Below are positions 44,601 through 54,378 of a stretch of 64,000 nt of DNA, in pieces; positions within the stretch are counted from its first letter, which is position 1, and each line of letters begins with the position of its first letter. Position numbers and translations under genes: made by a program. The stretch covers positions 1 through 64,000 of the forward strand of contig NHNY01000032.1 of NCBI GenBank assembly GCA_002786065.1. The letters run 5' to 3'. The notes beneath the pieces are model-generated. The model had not been told where the DNA came from and ran no database searches. It was given only the letters and a program-made list of their open reading frames with translations. The stretch comes from Microcyclospora pomicola (taxonomy: Eukaryota > Ascomycota > Dothideomycetes > Capnodiales).

Positions 44601-46050
44601 CGTCGCAAATGTCGATGATGTAGATGCAGGGTCCTTGAAGAAGCTCAAGACTTACATCACGCATAACGACGGAGCAGACTGGGCTTTGATCCCAACCCCC
44701 GAAAATCCCAGGAATGACCCTGATGCCTTTGACTGCGAGGGCACTTCTGACAAATGCAGTCTGCACTTGCATGGTTACACCGAACGGAAGGATCCCCGCG
44801 ACACATTCTCCTCGCCCTCTGCTGTAGGTCTTATGGTCGCAACAGGAAATGTAGGCGAGTTTCTGGGTCTGAAAGCGGAAGCCAACACTTTCGTCACCAG
44901 AGATGGAGGTCTCACCTGGCACATGGTGTTCAAGGGCAATTGGATGTGGGAGTTTGGTGATCAAGGCAGTGTGCTTGTACTCGTCAAGGAGAATGAGCCC
45001 GTCAAGTCCATCTCGTACTCTCTGGACGAGGGCATCACCTGGGACGCGAAGGAGTTCTCGGATACTGCGATGATCGTCGACGACATCACTACTGTGCCGT
45101 CCGACACTTCACTCAACTTCTTGCTCTGGGGCAAGGTCAGCGGTTCTCCAACTACTGTCAACATCGATTTCTCGGGTCTTCCCGAACGCGCAAAGCAATG
45201 CCACTTGGACGACAACGAGCCGTCAGCGCCAAATAGTGATTACGACTTATGGAGTCCATCTCATCCGCTCAGCGAGGATAAGTGTCTGTTTGGTCGCGTT
45301 ATGGAGTACCATCGCAAGAAGTTGGACCGTGACTGCTACAACGGGCGAGAAGTCGAGCACCTACACGCCATCACCCAGAACTGCTCCTGTACAAGACGTG
45401 ACTTCGAATGTGACTACAACTACGAAAAGCAACAAGACGGATCATGCCGCCTCGTGGACGGCCTTGAACCAGCCGATCCCAGTGCTATGTGTGCGAAAGA
45501 CTCGTCACTCTTGGAATACTTCGAGGTCACCGGCTACCGTCGCATTCCCCTGACCTCTTGCGTAGGCGGGCAGGAGCTCGACTATACCCCACGCGTGCAC
45601 GCGTGCCCCAACCACGAAGAGGAGTTCAAATCACGCCACGGCATCTCTGGCGTCGGCCTCTTCTTCGCCATCACGTTACCCATCGCCGCGGCTGCCGCTG
45701 TCGGATACTGGGTGTTCAGGAACTGGGACAGCAAATTCGGCCGGATCCGTCTGGGCGCTGAAACCTCCCACTCTTCTGGCGCTTTCGACCGCGATGCGCC
45801 CTGGATCAAGTACCCCATCATGGCACTCTCGGGCGTCATTGCCGTCGTCGCCGCGCTGCCCATGGTCTTCGGCAGTGTTTACCGCACGATCTCCTCGCGC
45901 CTGGGCCGATCGGGAGGATCCGGGGGCGGCTTTGGTCGCCAACGGCCATTCACAAGTCGGACCTCGTTCGCACGTGGCCGCGGCGACTACGCCGTCGTCG
46001 ATCCGGACGAGGGTGAGTTGCTCGGCGATGAGAGCGAGGATGAAGTGTAG
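41614..46050 (+). CDS. VPS10: Vps10 sorting receptor (sortilin family)
   Basis: Single exon of 1478 residues from the ATG at 41614. A signal peptide is evident (YLPVLLVSLLALLASA, cut near residue 22-25). Two Vps10 domains follow, each a ten-bladed propeller with Asp-box-like S-x-D-x-G-x-T-W elements (RSVDAGVTWK, VSDDAGLTWRS, ISHDHGKTWAQ, VTRDGGLTWHM). Each ends in a Cys-rich 10CC module (CKCTETDYECDYEQGFY and CSCTRRDFECDYNYEKQ). Near the C-terminus are a membrane segment (GVGLFFAITLPIAAAAAVGYWVF), a second hydrophobic stretch (MALSGVIAVVAALPMVFG) and an acidic tail. Vps10 cycles between the late Golgi and endosome and sorts soluble vacuolar hydrolases such as carboxypeptidase Y. Length and double-domain layout match fungal orthologues. 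Confidence 0.95.
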   Translation: MKTRAGYLPVLLVSLLALLASAKKDAPEIEETEFESSPINLFYLDTEIVLTIDPKQRTLYRSVDAGVTWKAHEASKGKVFSSVPNPFDSNVVVILGAETTHWVTKNQGEDWDDFESSSPPTPARPAISFHATDPNRMLMFVAECIGQYCDEQVTYTTDMFKSKPKELPIKALSCLWAKSTPNFAEHNVDLSDDEMLCMVEGKFSFFDTDNRLLRSSDYFKTEKIEPTMSADRPVSGIINIASVKSYIVAAAKSEGSRELAMYVTDDTRTWHRAVFQDHTLEQDAFTLLESTNYSMQVDVLSGRPESGLGELLTSNSNGTFFRKNIEHTHRGPNGFVDFEKIQNIQGIIMVNTVVNWEEVERSYMAEKEITTQISFDDGRHWQPLKADGKDLHLHSVTEQRNSGRLFSSPAPGIVMGIGNTGKYLDVYENGDLYVSDDAGLTWRSPLKTPHLYEFGDQGAILVAIEDQETDKIKYSLNHGHEWETVSLDDLGVDGKIRPIALTTTPDSTSLKFLMTAIKGKGTQLKHFMYAIDFDDLHESECKKSDFEDWDARVDEKGDAICIMGHKQTFRRRKADSICFIKEELVEPTTEDCKCTETDYECDYEQGFYRDEDSDKCVPGQAFRVPEGECKNDDDTFEGPSGYSIVPGNTCIKNGGVEMDKPVEWKCKDATDVAPVHNGITTEITVGFKKAADIAEYYYLERCKDCSGNDETVIMRTTNREVFISHDHGKTWAQKLPDEEVVAIYPHQYIHDSVYLVTPSRTVHYSQNRGQDFHSFEAPEAPAHELQVLQFHPTKKDWLIWTGDKKDQTIAHVSKKGGEDWDTLLRSVRKCQFVYREARPSSEDLIYCEQHEDEASEGPLSLMSSEDLFVNKKELKRNIINFATMDEYIVVAVRDEDEQSLRVDASIDGQIFADAKFPPNFKVEHQQAYTVLDSSTHAVFLHVTVNNRLDSEYGTILKSNSNGTSYVMSIGEVNRDRNGYVDFEKMQGLEGVAVINRVANVDDVDAGSLKKLKTYITHNDGADWALIPTPENPRNDPDAFDCEGTSDKCSLHLHGYTERKDPRDTFSSPSAVGLMVATGNVGEFLGLKAEANTFVTRDGGLTWHMVFKGNWMWEFGDQGSVLVLVKENEPVKSISYSLDEGITWDAKEFSDTAMIVDDITTVPSDTSLNFLLWGKVSGSPTTVNIDFSGLPERAKQCHLDDNEPSAPNSDYDLWSPSHPLSEDKCLFGRVMEYHRKKLDRDCYNGREVEHLHAITQNCSCTRRDFECDYNYEKQQDGSCRLVDGLEPADPSAMCAKDSSLLEYFEVTGYRRIPLTSCVGGQELDYTPRVHACPNHEEEFKSRHGISGVGLFFAITLPIAAAAAVGYWVFRNWDSKFGRIRLGAETSHSSGAFDRDAPWIKYPIMALSGVIAVVAALPMVFGSVYRTISSRLGRSGGSGGGFGRQRPFTSRTSFARGRGDYAVVDPDEGELLGDESEDEV

Positions 46051-46452
46051 CGCCGCAGACGGAAGCTCTGCACCATTCATTACCCAGGCTTGTGATTGTA
46101 CTGTAGCAAGAGACGTCAGGATACTCCCACAAACGCTGTTGTCGCGTTCGTGCGGGCTGTCCATGACCCATGATAGAATAGCGAGCGCGCAGTGGGTGGC
46201 AGGACTATTTTTATGTTCCCAACTGCTGGTTTTGACGGCACCATTGCTATTTTCTTAGTTTCCGGCTTGTGTGCTTCGAGTTGTTGTTTCTGTAAGCATA
46301 GATGTGTATGGATGTGTCTCATGTCAAGTCATTGTGTGCGAGTGTGTGCGAGCGTGATGGTAACTTCGATGAGTCGGGGAGCGTGAGACTTGATCATTAA
46401 ATGTCGTGGGACAACGAATCGCGATGAACTGTCGTAGCTCTGGTATATTGTT
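46051..46452. other. Intergenic between convergent Vps10 and Noc4
   Basis: About 400 bp of 3' flanks, partly GT-rich (TGTGTGCGAG-like runs near 46330). Nothing else seen. Confidence 0.6.
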
Positions 46453-48135
46453 CTACAAACTATCTATCGCACTTTGCAGCAATCCGCCAATAGCGTTAAG
46501 TCCACCACCCTCATCCGATGACTGCGTGATAATATGCTTTGGAATCTCCCACTCCACCTCGGGCGCCTTTTTCAGCTTTCGGGCCAGCTCGCCCTCGATC
46601 AGACCGGCGTACGAATGGTCGAGGAAATCTTCCAACTGATATTCGCGCTTCGTGAACTGCTCTCCGAGAATCTTGGCCAGCGTGGCAACATTGGGATGGT
46701 AATGGGATTGCAGTGTTTCGAGCTCCCACAGCGAGCTTTCGATGGCGTTGGTGAGCATGGGATCCGGCTCGGTCATGGAGAAGACGTCGTTCATGCCTTC
46801 GTCCTCGTAGTTGCGGTTCGAGGCGTAGATGGCATGGGCGGGGTGAGCGGTGCGGTGAATCATGAAGGTACAGGCCGGATGTTGCCTCAGCGTGTTGTAC
46901 ACCCAGGGCACTACCCAGACTATCGCACCAGGAGGCGCTTGCAGGGACAGGCGTGCCAGTCGCTTGATGAAGCTGGCCACCATTGCAGCTGGAAGATGGG
47001 TGGAGCTCAGGAACAAGTCGAATAGGCGAAAGAAGCGACTTCGATGTTTGTTGTGCATGATCGTGTCGTCCAATAGACTGTAGAGTTTCGGGTAAAAGTC
47101 TGGGTAGTCGAGGTTTTGTTTGGTCATGAGGTGGAAGATGCCGGACAACGCGAGAAGGGAGAGCGATCCTCCCTCGTTGAAAGAGTCGGTCAAGAAGTCG
47201 GCCAAGAGTTCAATTCGAGTTACGAACCACGGGAGAACTTGCGAGGTCATGATGTTGAGGATCTTCTTACGGTGCTCTTTGGTAAGTGCCGTTCGGAAGG
47301 TAGCGAGCCATGCATCTTGTGCAGCTCGTCGGTGTGTGTTCAAGGAGCGGAGCTGGTTATTCCCTGCAGCTGGAGGCTCTCCATACCAGTCTTCAAGTTG
47401 GTCCGCAGATTCCGGGATCCCTTCAATCAGGCACAGCATTTGTACAATGTTTGCTATGGTCTTTTGCCCAATGGTTTCCTCTGAGGCCAGGTATTGCTTG
47501 ATTGCAAGAAAAGTGTAGAAGCGGACATCGTCGTGCTCCTCAACATACTTCTCAATGAACTCTTGTCGTGCGCCGTCCGCATCGACAGTCTCCAGCAGAA
47601 TCTTCACCACAGAAGGAAACGTCGAGCTCTGTCGCCATGCCTGCTCTGACCGCTTCGGGTCTTGCGATGTCTCGGCCTTGACAATGCGCATGAGAAGTGT
47701 GACGGCAGTCTTCTCTTGCACGGCATCAGGACTGCCTACCCATGAAGACAGGTACCCGGTATAGTCCCTCAAACGATCTTTCAACCACCGCACAACCTCG
47801 ACTTCAGGCTCGGCGGCATTTCTTCGCAATACGAGCCTCTCTCCAGCGATCAACCGAGCAAAGACTCGGCAAAGAGCAACTGCAGCGACCGTAGCTGTCT
47901 TTGGCTTCTCGTCCACCTTTTTGACCAGTTCGAGCAGTTTTACAATATTGTTGTAGTGCGCCTGGGATTCAAGAATTTGTTCTTCGAGCAGCAAAATCTG
48001 TGCCTGCGCGCTTTCGCCATTTTTTGCTGTTGTTTTTGGAGCCTTTCGGGACAATGTGACAGATCCGTTTTGTACTTCATGATCATGCCGTTTCCGTTTG
48101 CGCTCATTGGCACTGTCCACTAGCACACCTGGCAT
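46453..48135 (-). CDS. NOC4: Ribosome biogenesis protein Noc4 (CBF/Mak21 family)
   Basis: Single exon of 560 residues. A basic head (NERKRKRHDH) is followed by helical repeats. The conserved CBF/Mak21 domain lies at about 330-500: ILADFLTDSFNEGGSLSLLALSGIFHLMTKQNLDYPDFYPKLYSLL in meaning, then RSRFFRLFDLFLSSTHLPAAMVASFIKRLARLSL and APPGAIVWVVPWVYNTLRQHPAC. The C-terminal EFTKREYQLEDFLDHSYAGLIEGE-type segment is typical of Noc4. Noc4 (Utp19) pairs with Nop14 in the nucleolus and is needed for 40S subunit maturation and export. The related Noc2/Noc3/Mak21 proteins act on 60S and are longer. It is divergent from ATP4 with only about 180 bp between starts. Confidence 0.92.
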   Translation of the reverse strand: MPGVLVDSANERKRKRHDHEVQNGSVTLSRKAPKTTAKNGESAQAQILLLEEQILESQAHYNNIVKLLELVKKVDEKPKTATVAAVALCRVFARLIAGERLVLRRNAAEPEVEVVRWLKDRLRDYTGYLSSWVGSPDAVQEKTAVTLLMRIVKAETSQDPKRSEQAWRQSSTFPSVVKILLETVDADGARQEFIEKYVEEHDDVRFYTFLAIKQYLASEETIGQKTIANIVQMLCLIEGIPESADQLEDWYGEPPAAGNNQLRSLNTHRRAAQDAWLATFRTALTKEHRKKILNIMTSQVLPWFVTRIELLADFLTDSFNEGGSLSLLALSGIFHLMTKQNLDYPDFYPKLYSLLDDTIMHNKHRSRFFRLFDLFLSSTHLPAAMVASFIKRLARLSLQAPPGAIVWVVPWVYNTLRQHPACTFMIHRTAHPAHAIYASNRNYEDEGMNDVFSMTEPDPMLTNAIESSLWELETLQSHYHPNVATLAKILGEQFTKREYQLEDFLDHSYAGLIEGELARKLKKAPEVEWEIPKHIITQSSDEGGGLNAIGGLLQSAIDSL

Positions 48136-48317
48136 GGCGAATGCACCAGTTATTACCTACCTTACTGTACAGTTTTCGAACTGACATAACTTTTAGCATG
48201 CTGCGGGAATTCCCGTCTTTGCTACGGCAGCTCCCGCCGAGGTTTGAGCTCGGAAGAAGCAGGACAGCAACTTCAGCAACCAGTCCACCTCGCTCACCCC
48301 ATCAACACTCGACAAGG
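48136..48317. promoter_or_regulatory. Short bidirectional promoter, NOC4/ATP4
   Basis: Only 182 bp separate the divergent start codons of Noc4 and ATP synthase subunit 4, so promoters and 5' leaders must overlap or be very short. No named motif was identified with confidence. Confidence 0.6.
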
Positions 48318-49231
48318 ATGGCTTCGCGCATTGCTAAGAGCGCCATGGGTACGTGTGAGATGATGGAGGCTTGCAAAATAGCCATTGGCTCTTCCACTGA
48401 CCGTGTTCAGGCGTTGTCCGCGTTCGTCCCACCCTCCCTTTCCGCTCCACCCTTCCGGTAGCAACCTGCCTCCACACCTCCAGCGTACGCCGCGCAGAAT
48501 CGAGCGTGCCACAAAAGGAGCCAAAGGAGGTTGCCAAGTCCATCCTTGATGCGCTTCCCGGAAACAGCATTGTGTCGAAGACCGCGTTCCTCTCTGCTGG
48601 TGCAGGATTGTCCGTTGCGGCCATCTCCAACGAGCTTTACGTCGTCAACGAGGAGTCCATCGTTGCACTATGTCTGCTTACCATCTGGGTGTCTCTCTAC
48701 CAATTCGGTGGCCCAATGTACCGGGAGTGGTCTGATGGCATGGCCGACAAATTCGCAGGCATCTTGAACGCTGCAAGGAAGGATCACACCGATGCTGTCA
48801 AAGCCCGCATCAGCAATGTGCAGGATCTCAGCGGAGTGATAGACATCACCAAAGACTTGTTTGCGGTTTCCAAGGTAGGAGAAGATCGAGAAGGAGATGG
48901 AATGTGAACATGAGGCTCATACAGTCACAGGAAACTGCCCAGCTAGAGGCCCAGGCATACGAGCTTGAGCAGAAGACCGCTCTTGCCACCGAGGCCAAGT
49001 CTGTTCTCGACTCATGGGTCCGTTATGAGGCTCAGGTGAAAGTGAGACAACAGAAGGAGCTGGCCGACAGCATCATTGCCAAGATCGACAAAGAGCTTGA
49101 CAACCCCAAGGTTCTTGACCAGATCCTCAAGCAGAGTGTTGCGGATATTGAGAGTAAGTTCGACGTTATTGCTCTATGACGCCGCGCACTACTAACAACG
49201 GCGTGCAGGAATCGTTGCCCAGAAGTCTTAG
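48318..49231 (+). CDS. ATP4: Mitochondrial ATP synthase subunit 4 (subunit b)
   Basis: Four exons, 48318-48348, 48411-48874, 48931-49153 and 49209-49231, with introns of 62, 56 and 55 nt, give 246 residues, close to yeast Atp4 (244). The first exon encodes just MASRIAKSAM and the last only IVAQKS. Phases agree at every junction. The N-terminus is a mitochondrial presequence (basic, ending near CLHTSSVRRAESS). KSILDALPGNSIVSKTAFLSAGAGLSVAAISNELYVV and the following ALCLLTIWVSLYQFGGP give the two membrane helices. A long charged coiled coil follows and forms the peripheral stalk holding F1 to Fo. The final intron has branch ACTAAC. The family call is firm. Confidence 0.95.
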
Positions 49232-49881
49232 CGGTGACGACCTCGTATGGTCTGAAAAGGACGATGCTGAAGTGTAAATAGATACATGTTCTATAGGGAA
49301 GGGGTCTCCTTGAGTCTACAAGAAATCTTCGTATACTTCGATATCGTTCATGCCGACGTCCATTCGTTAAAATCGCTATCATGACCCATTACATGTAGAA
49401 GAAAGCGTCTCAGTATGTGTGTGCTACAAAGGCCACGATCAATGCCTAGGCCTGCTCCGGCTCTGGTATCATAAAGAACTGTCTGGCCATCGAAGTTGTA
49501 ACAATGTCTCCAATGGTGACTACATGCAGATGATAGAGATATGTATCACTTGTTGCATGCATTGGTGAACATAGATGAAATTCGAGCTCTCGTGTCGGTG
49601 ACGCCGGACCAATATTTGAAGCTGACCTCATTGTGTAGCTCATAATATAGGTATTCATATCTGCTTCACACTCAACACTTCACTCTCATCCTACTGACAT
49701 CGCCCTGTGTATTAATTCCTTCTCCTTCCCACGACCTGAGCCAGTATTCGACCTGACATCATAGCAGCGAATACGTGGAATAGCTGGCTCGCCCGAGAGC
49801 TACTCGGAAAGACTGTCCTGACTGTATTTTACGTGTTAGCCGATTGTAATCCGAACAGCAGAACGACACCTTGAACACATC
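49232..49881. promoter_or_regulatory. Upstream region of AMP deaminase
   Basis: About 650 bp between ATP4 and the AMP deaminase start. No gene, repeat or named motif found; the distal half presumably holds the promoter. Confidence 0.5.
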
Positions 49882-52800
49882 ATGATGCAGCGAAGTGCCA
49901 TGCCACCATCTTTTGCTACGCAGCACATCAGGCATGGCCAAGACACCGACGATGAGGACAGCGAAGCAGGCGATTTTGCGATCTCCGAGCACGAGCACTC
50001 GAATGCTGGGGACCACGAAGGACATGCGGACGACTACAGTGCACATCACGAGCATGAAAGTGCAGGATTGGTTAGACAAGCCACCATAGATCTTGAAAAT
50101 AGCACTGGAGGTCAAGATAGCGGGCACCGGGACAGCAGTCAGGACGATCCAAGCAAAGGCTTGCGAGAAAGCACAGAAGAGATAGCTGATGTCGGCATGC
50201 TACCACGAGATAGACAAAAGAAAACCACACACTTCAGCTACCAGATTGAGAAGCAAATGTCGCTTGTGGATGCCAAACAGTTCTACCAGAACCACCAATC
50301 CAGTCGACATAGCACATATACAGATGATGGTGTGGGGGGTGCAAGCCCCATGTCCAATATGAGTCCAGTGATCAAGGCGAGGACGCACTCCAGCCACGTA
50401 GGTGTTGAGCAAGGAGACTTGGAGAAGAACGGTAGCACACGAACACGGCAGTCAATCTCCGGCCCAGGGATGTATAAGAGCGCTCTGCCCGTGGGACTTA
50501 GTGACCCGACCAAGCCACCGGACAGGCCAAGAGTGCAGACGCCAGGTATTGGGAGGTTCGATGCAACCCCAAATAGTGTCTCAGACATCCCCCAAAACCT
50601 TGACCAGTACCTGGCGGCAGATCGTGCTGCGCAAGCTCATGCTCTCCATCCTAATCTTCCTCACGAGGCTAAGCCCCTGCTCGAGAAGGAAGGCATTCAC
50701 GGCGCAGGGGCTGGTGTCGGACTCGATGCGCCTGGCGAGTCTAGTGTTACGTCCGAACTGCAAGCCATCTACAGCAACATTCAGAAGATCTTGGATATTC
50801 GGCACAAGTACATGCGTCTGTCTTTGCAAGGAGCCTCCGACAACCCCCGAGACGATCCAGGTTGGAGTATCTATCCTCCAATGCCGGAACCTGTGTGGCA
50901 GGAGAACAAAGAGAGATCGAACCGCGCTGCGAATGGAGACCAGCCACATGGTGCATACCAGGCACCAAAAGCTCGATCACGAACGCCTAAGAAGTATCGC
51001 AAGATGGGGCAAGATATTGGTGAAGACTTCGAGCTGAATGATTGCTTGCCTGTCCCTGGCCCAGCAGAGATGACCTTTGAGCTGGACGAGAGTGGTGTGT
51101 TCCAGGTCTACGAAACGTCCACGTCTGCGGAGCTTGGTGAACCTATCCTGCACATTCCGAGCATAAGGGAGTACTACATGGACTTGGATACGATTCTCGG
51201 CATTTCTTCTGACGGGCCTTCCAAATCCTTCGCGTTCCGGCGATTGCAGTATCTGGAGGGCAAGTTCAATCTCTACGTTCTATTGAATGAATACCAGGAG
51301 ATAGCTGATACAAAGGCGGTTCCTCATCGTGATTTCTACAACGTGCGAAAGGTCGATACCCACGTACACCATTCCGCCTGCATGAATCAAAAGCATCTAC
51401 TTCGCTTCATCAAAAGCAAGATGAAGAAATCACCTGATGAGGTTGTGCTGTTCAGGGATGGCAAACACCTTACTTTGCGCGAAGTGTTTGAGTCCTTGAA
51501 CTTGACAGCTTATGACTTGAGCATTGATACACTGGATATGCATGCGCATACGGACTCCTTCCATCGCTTCGACAAATTCAATCTCAAGTACAATCCAGTC
51601 GGAGAAAGCAGACTGCGAACCATCTTCTTGAAGACAGACAATTTCATACATGGCCGTTACCTTGCTGAGATCACTAAAGAGGTCATCTCTGATCTGGAAA
51701 GCAGCAAGTATCAAATGGTTGAATGGCGTATCAGCATCTACGGTCGCGCGCTCGATGAATGGGACAAGCTCGCCGCGTGGGTGGTGGACAACAAGTTGTT
51801 CTCGCCCAACGTTCGTTGGCTGGTGCAGATCCCCCGTCTATATGATGTTTACAAGGCATCTGGCGCAATGACCAGCTATGAAGAAGTGGTCCGAAATGTG
51901 TTTCAACCGCTTTTCGAGGCGACTCAAGATCCCAGTGCACACCCAAAGCTGCATATCTTCTTGCAGCGAGTGATCGGCTTTGACTCCGTCGACGACGAAA
52001 GCAAAACCGAGCGCCGTATCTACCGCAAGTTTCCGCTGCCCAAGGACTGGAACACCGCTCAAAACCCGCCTTACAGCTATTGGATCTACTACCTCTTTGC
52101 CAACATGGCGTCTCTGAATGTTTGGCGCAAACAACGTGGCTTCAACACTTTCGTCCTTCGGCCTCATTGTGGCGAGGCCGGTGACACAGAGCATCTTGCC
52201 GCTGCCCTCCTTTGCTGCCACTCCATCAGCCACGGTCTCCTGCTACGCAAAGTTCCCCTACTACAGTACATTTTCTATCTCGAGCAGATTGGGGTTGCTA
52301 TGTCGCCGCTCAGCAACAACGCTCTCTTTCTGGCCTACGAACGAAACCCTTTCCTGCAGTATTTCCGACGCGGTCTGAACGTCTCCCTTTCAACTGATGA
52401 TCCGCTTCAATTCGCATTCACGAAGGAGCCACTGATGGAGGAGTACGCTGTTGCTGCGCAGATCTACAAGCTATCCGCTGTTGATATGTGCGAACTTGCC
52501 AAGCATTCTGTCGTCCAAAGCGGTTTCGAGCATAACGTCAAGCAGCGATGGCTGGGTAACAACTTTTCTTTGCCAGGAGTGACGGGCAACGATATGGCCA
52601 AGGTCAATGTGCCAAACATCCGCGAAGCCTTTAGACACGAGACATGGATGCAAGAGATGGCGATGATTGACAGATATACGCGCTCAGTCGCACAACCTAG
52701 ATTGAGTACCACCAGTCTCTCGCCGCACGCACAGACATCTCAAGCATCATTAGCAATGCGTGGCACTGGCAATACCGGACATCATCCTCCAGGTAGTCCC

Positions 52801-53409
52801 ACCGCAAGCATGAGAACACATCCTTCTGCGACCAATCCGTTGGGCGTTGGAGGCACAAGGGATGGCTTCCATACCGCCTCGCCAGCCTCATATCTCCCGA
52901 ATGTACATGCTGGACGGCATCTCTCGCAGCTTGACCTAGGCCAAGCACAGCAAGATGGCATTAGTTATCGTTCTCAAACAAAAGTTCCGGCTCCCCCAGG
53001 CCGAGAGGCTGGTGGTAGCGGTTCTCTGGTTATGACGAGTCCCGTCAATCATGCTGGGCATCCGGGTTTCCCACCTCAGCCTCCAGAGCCTGCGCAATCA
53101 ATCGCTGGGATGGGCGCTAGCTTCACTGCTGATCACTCGCACTACCGGTCAAATTCTAGTGTGTATGATGGGTTCGGTGCCAACGAGCCGAGGATCTTCC
53201 CAGGCATCTTGAGCGGACGGCGCAGAGAGTCGTCTGCTGCGGCGTCTAATCTTGCGAGTCATGCTGGAGACGATGGTACAATGGTCTCGAGTGTCGGAAG
53301 CCTGCCGGAGCAGCACCAGGGATTGATGATGGCGGACGCGCGTGCACGTGAGGTGGATGACAGGCATGTGATCCCGAAGGCGGGCATTGAAAGTGAAGGT
53401 GACGACTAA
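49882..53409 (+). CDS. AMD1: AMP deaminase
   Basis: Single exon of 1175 residues. The N-terminal ~330 residues are low-complexity and probably regulatory. The deaminase body runs from about 400 to 950: VRKVDTHVHHSACMNQKHLLRFIKSK near 490 (metal-binding H-x-H), HCGEAGDTEHLAAALLCCHSI near 765 and NVSLSTDDPLQFAFTKEPLMEEY near 835, with the catalytic Asp-Asp pair. A Ser/Pro/Gly-rich tail of about 200 residues follows. The enzyme hydrolyses AMP to IMP and ammonia, balancing adenylates in the cytosol. It is longer than yeast Amd1 (about 810) because of head and tail extensions, common in filamentous fungi. No intron is needed. Confidence 0.95.
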   Translation: MMQRSAMPPSFATQHIRHGQDTDDEDSEAGDFAISEHEHSNAGDHEGHADDYSAHHEHESAGLVRQATIDLENSTGGQDSGHRDSSQDDPSKGLRESTEEIADVGMLPRDRQKKTTHFSYQIEKQMSLVDAKQFYQNHQSSRHSTYTDDGVGGASPMSNMSPVIKARTHSSHVGVEQGDLEKNGSTRTRQSISGPGMYKSALPVGLSDPTKPPDRPRVQTPGIGRFDATPNSVSDIPQNLDQYLAADRAAQAHALHPNLPHEAKPLLEKEGIHGAGAGVGLDAPGESSVTSELQAIYSNIQKILDIRHKYMRLSLQGASDNPRDDPGWSIYPPMPEPVWQENKERSNRAANGDQPHGAYQAPKARSRTPKKYRKMGQDIGEDFELNDCLPVPGPAEMTFELDESGVFQVYETSTSAELGEPILHIPSIREYYMDLDTILGISSDGPSKSFAFRRLQYLEGKFNLYVLLNEYQEIADTKAVPHRDFYNVRKVDTHVHHSACMNQKHLLRFIKSKMKKSPDEVVLFRDGKHLTLREVFESLNLTAYDLSIDTLDMHAHTDSFHRFDKFNLKYNPVGESRLRTIFLKTDNFIHGRYLAEITKEVISDLESSKYQMVEWRISIYGRALDEWDKLAAWVVDNKLFSPNVRWLVQIPRLYDVYKASGAMTSYEEVVRNVFQPLFEATQDPSAHPKLHIFLQRVIGFDSVDDESKTERRIYRKFPLPKDWNTAQNPPYSYWIYYLFANMASLNVWRKQRGFNTFVLRPHCGEAGDTEHLAAALLCCHSISHGLLLRKVPLLQYIFYLEQIGVAMSPLSNNALFLAYERNPFLQYFRRGLNVSLSTDDPLQFAFTKEPLMEEYAVAAQIYKLSAVDMCELAKHSVVQSGFEHNVKQRWLGNNFSLPGVTGNDMAKVNVPNIREAFRHETWMQEMAMIDRYTRSVAQPRLSTTSLSPHAQTSQASLAMRGTGNTGHHPPGSPTASMRTHPSATNPLGVGGTRDGFHTASPASYLPNVHAGRHLSQLDLGQAQQDGISYRSQTKVPAPPGREAGGSGSLVMTSPVNHAGHPGFPPQPPEPAQSIAGMGASFTADHSHYRSNSSVYDGFGANEPRIFPGILSGRRRESSAAASNLASHAGDDGTMVSSVGSLPEQHQGLMMADARAREVDDRHVIPKAGIESEGDD

Positions 53410-53807
53410 GGATGCTTCATCGATTGCCTGAACTGATTATGACTGGGAACAACACATATATGTGCAGCATGCCTCTGCACGAAGTGCAATGAATAATGCC
53501 ACATTGTGCCGCAATGTTTGTCCAATGCTAAACCTATTTACACATTTCCTGGTGATCACGTAGCTACAACGCCTCAACAAGACTTTCACCAAGGGGTCCA
53601 TTATGATACTGCATGCTCATTGTTATCACTATAATGATATTATCCCGTAGCTGTCCGCTGCAGCACACAGTGACGGCTCTTTGGCGAGTGTGCACACAAC
53701 CTGACCATAAAATGCGGGTCAAACAGTTTTATATCGCCAAGGTCGTTCGCTGTTTCATTGCCTGTACGACAAATCACAATCGTTACCGGTATTGATAAAT
53801 CATCACA
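53410..53807. other. Intergenic between AMP deaminase and small Cys/His gene
   Basis: About 400 bp. Contains no gene or repeat that I can support. Confidence 0.6.
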
Positions 53808-54176
53808 ATGTGCTATCACCGCCTGTTAATCTTCGAAACGTGCGGCCATCATATTTTCACGGTCCACCCCATCCGTCGATGCCAGCATGCTAATGAGGGT
53901 TTCGGTCGATCCGACCTCAACGTTTGTCAACCCATGTCACATCCCTTACAGAGCAGGAGACTGGCAGAATCCTGTCTAGCGTGTGCATTGCTGCGGGAGG
54001 AGAGGATGGCACAATTCAAGCATCTACAGGACGTTGCGATGTCAAGGTCTATAGTCTTGGCTCGGCAAGTCAACACGGACCGTACAATTGGAGACGACCG
54101 GACGACCCGTATCTCGGCCAAGGCAGACAGCGTGCTCGACGGCGCAAGAGGTGTAGAGGATGTCGAAACTACTTGA
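53808..54176 (+). CDS. Small Cys/His hypothetical protein
   Basis: Single-exon frame of 122 residues. The N-terminus MCYHRLLIFETCGHHIF..RRCQHA has the C-x(9)-CGH-x-C-x-H pattern seen in many short, uncharacterised Dothideomycete proteins that begin MCYxR and carry a CGH motif. Further cysteines lie at VCQPM and SCLACALL. The C-terminal half is polar and probably helical. A small metal-binding knuckle is possible. It sits about 200 bp before the complex I subunit gene on the same strand. Expression is not shown, so the call is moderate. Confidence 0.55.
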   Translation: MCYHRLLIFETCGHHIFTVHPIRRCQHANEGFGRSDLNVCQPMSHPLQSRRLAESCLACALLREERMAQFKHLQDVAMSRSIVLARQVNTDRTIGDDRTTRISAKADSVLDGARGVEDVETT

Positions 54177-54378
54177 GATGATTTGTTGCAGGAGATGAAG
54201 GCGGGAAGTGGTGGTGAATCATCGGTTAAACTTCGGCCCATCCAGCTAGCCCTTAGCATTGGCGACCTCACATTCACGACCGCAGCTCCAACTCAGCAAT
54301 CTACCCTCAGATTTCCCTTGGACTCCACAGCTCCTCCCCTCCCACCCTCAAAAACCTCCCCCCCGACACTCCACGAAA

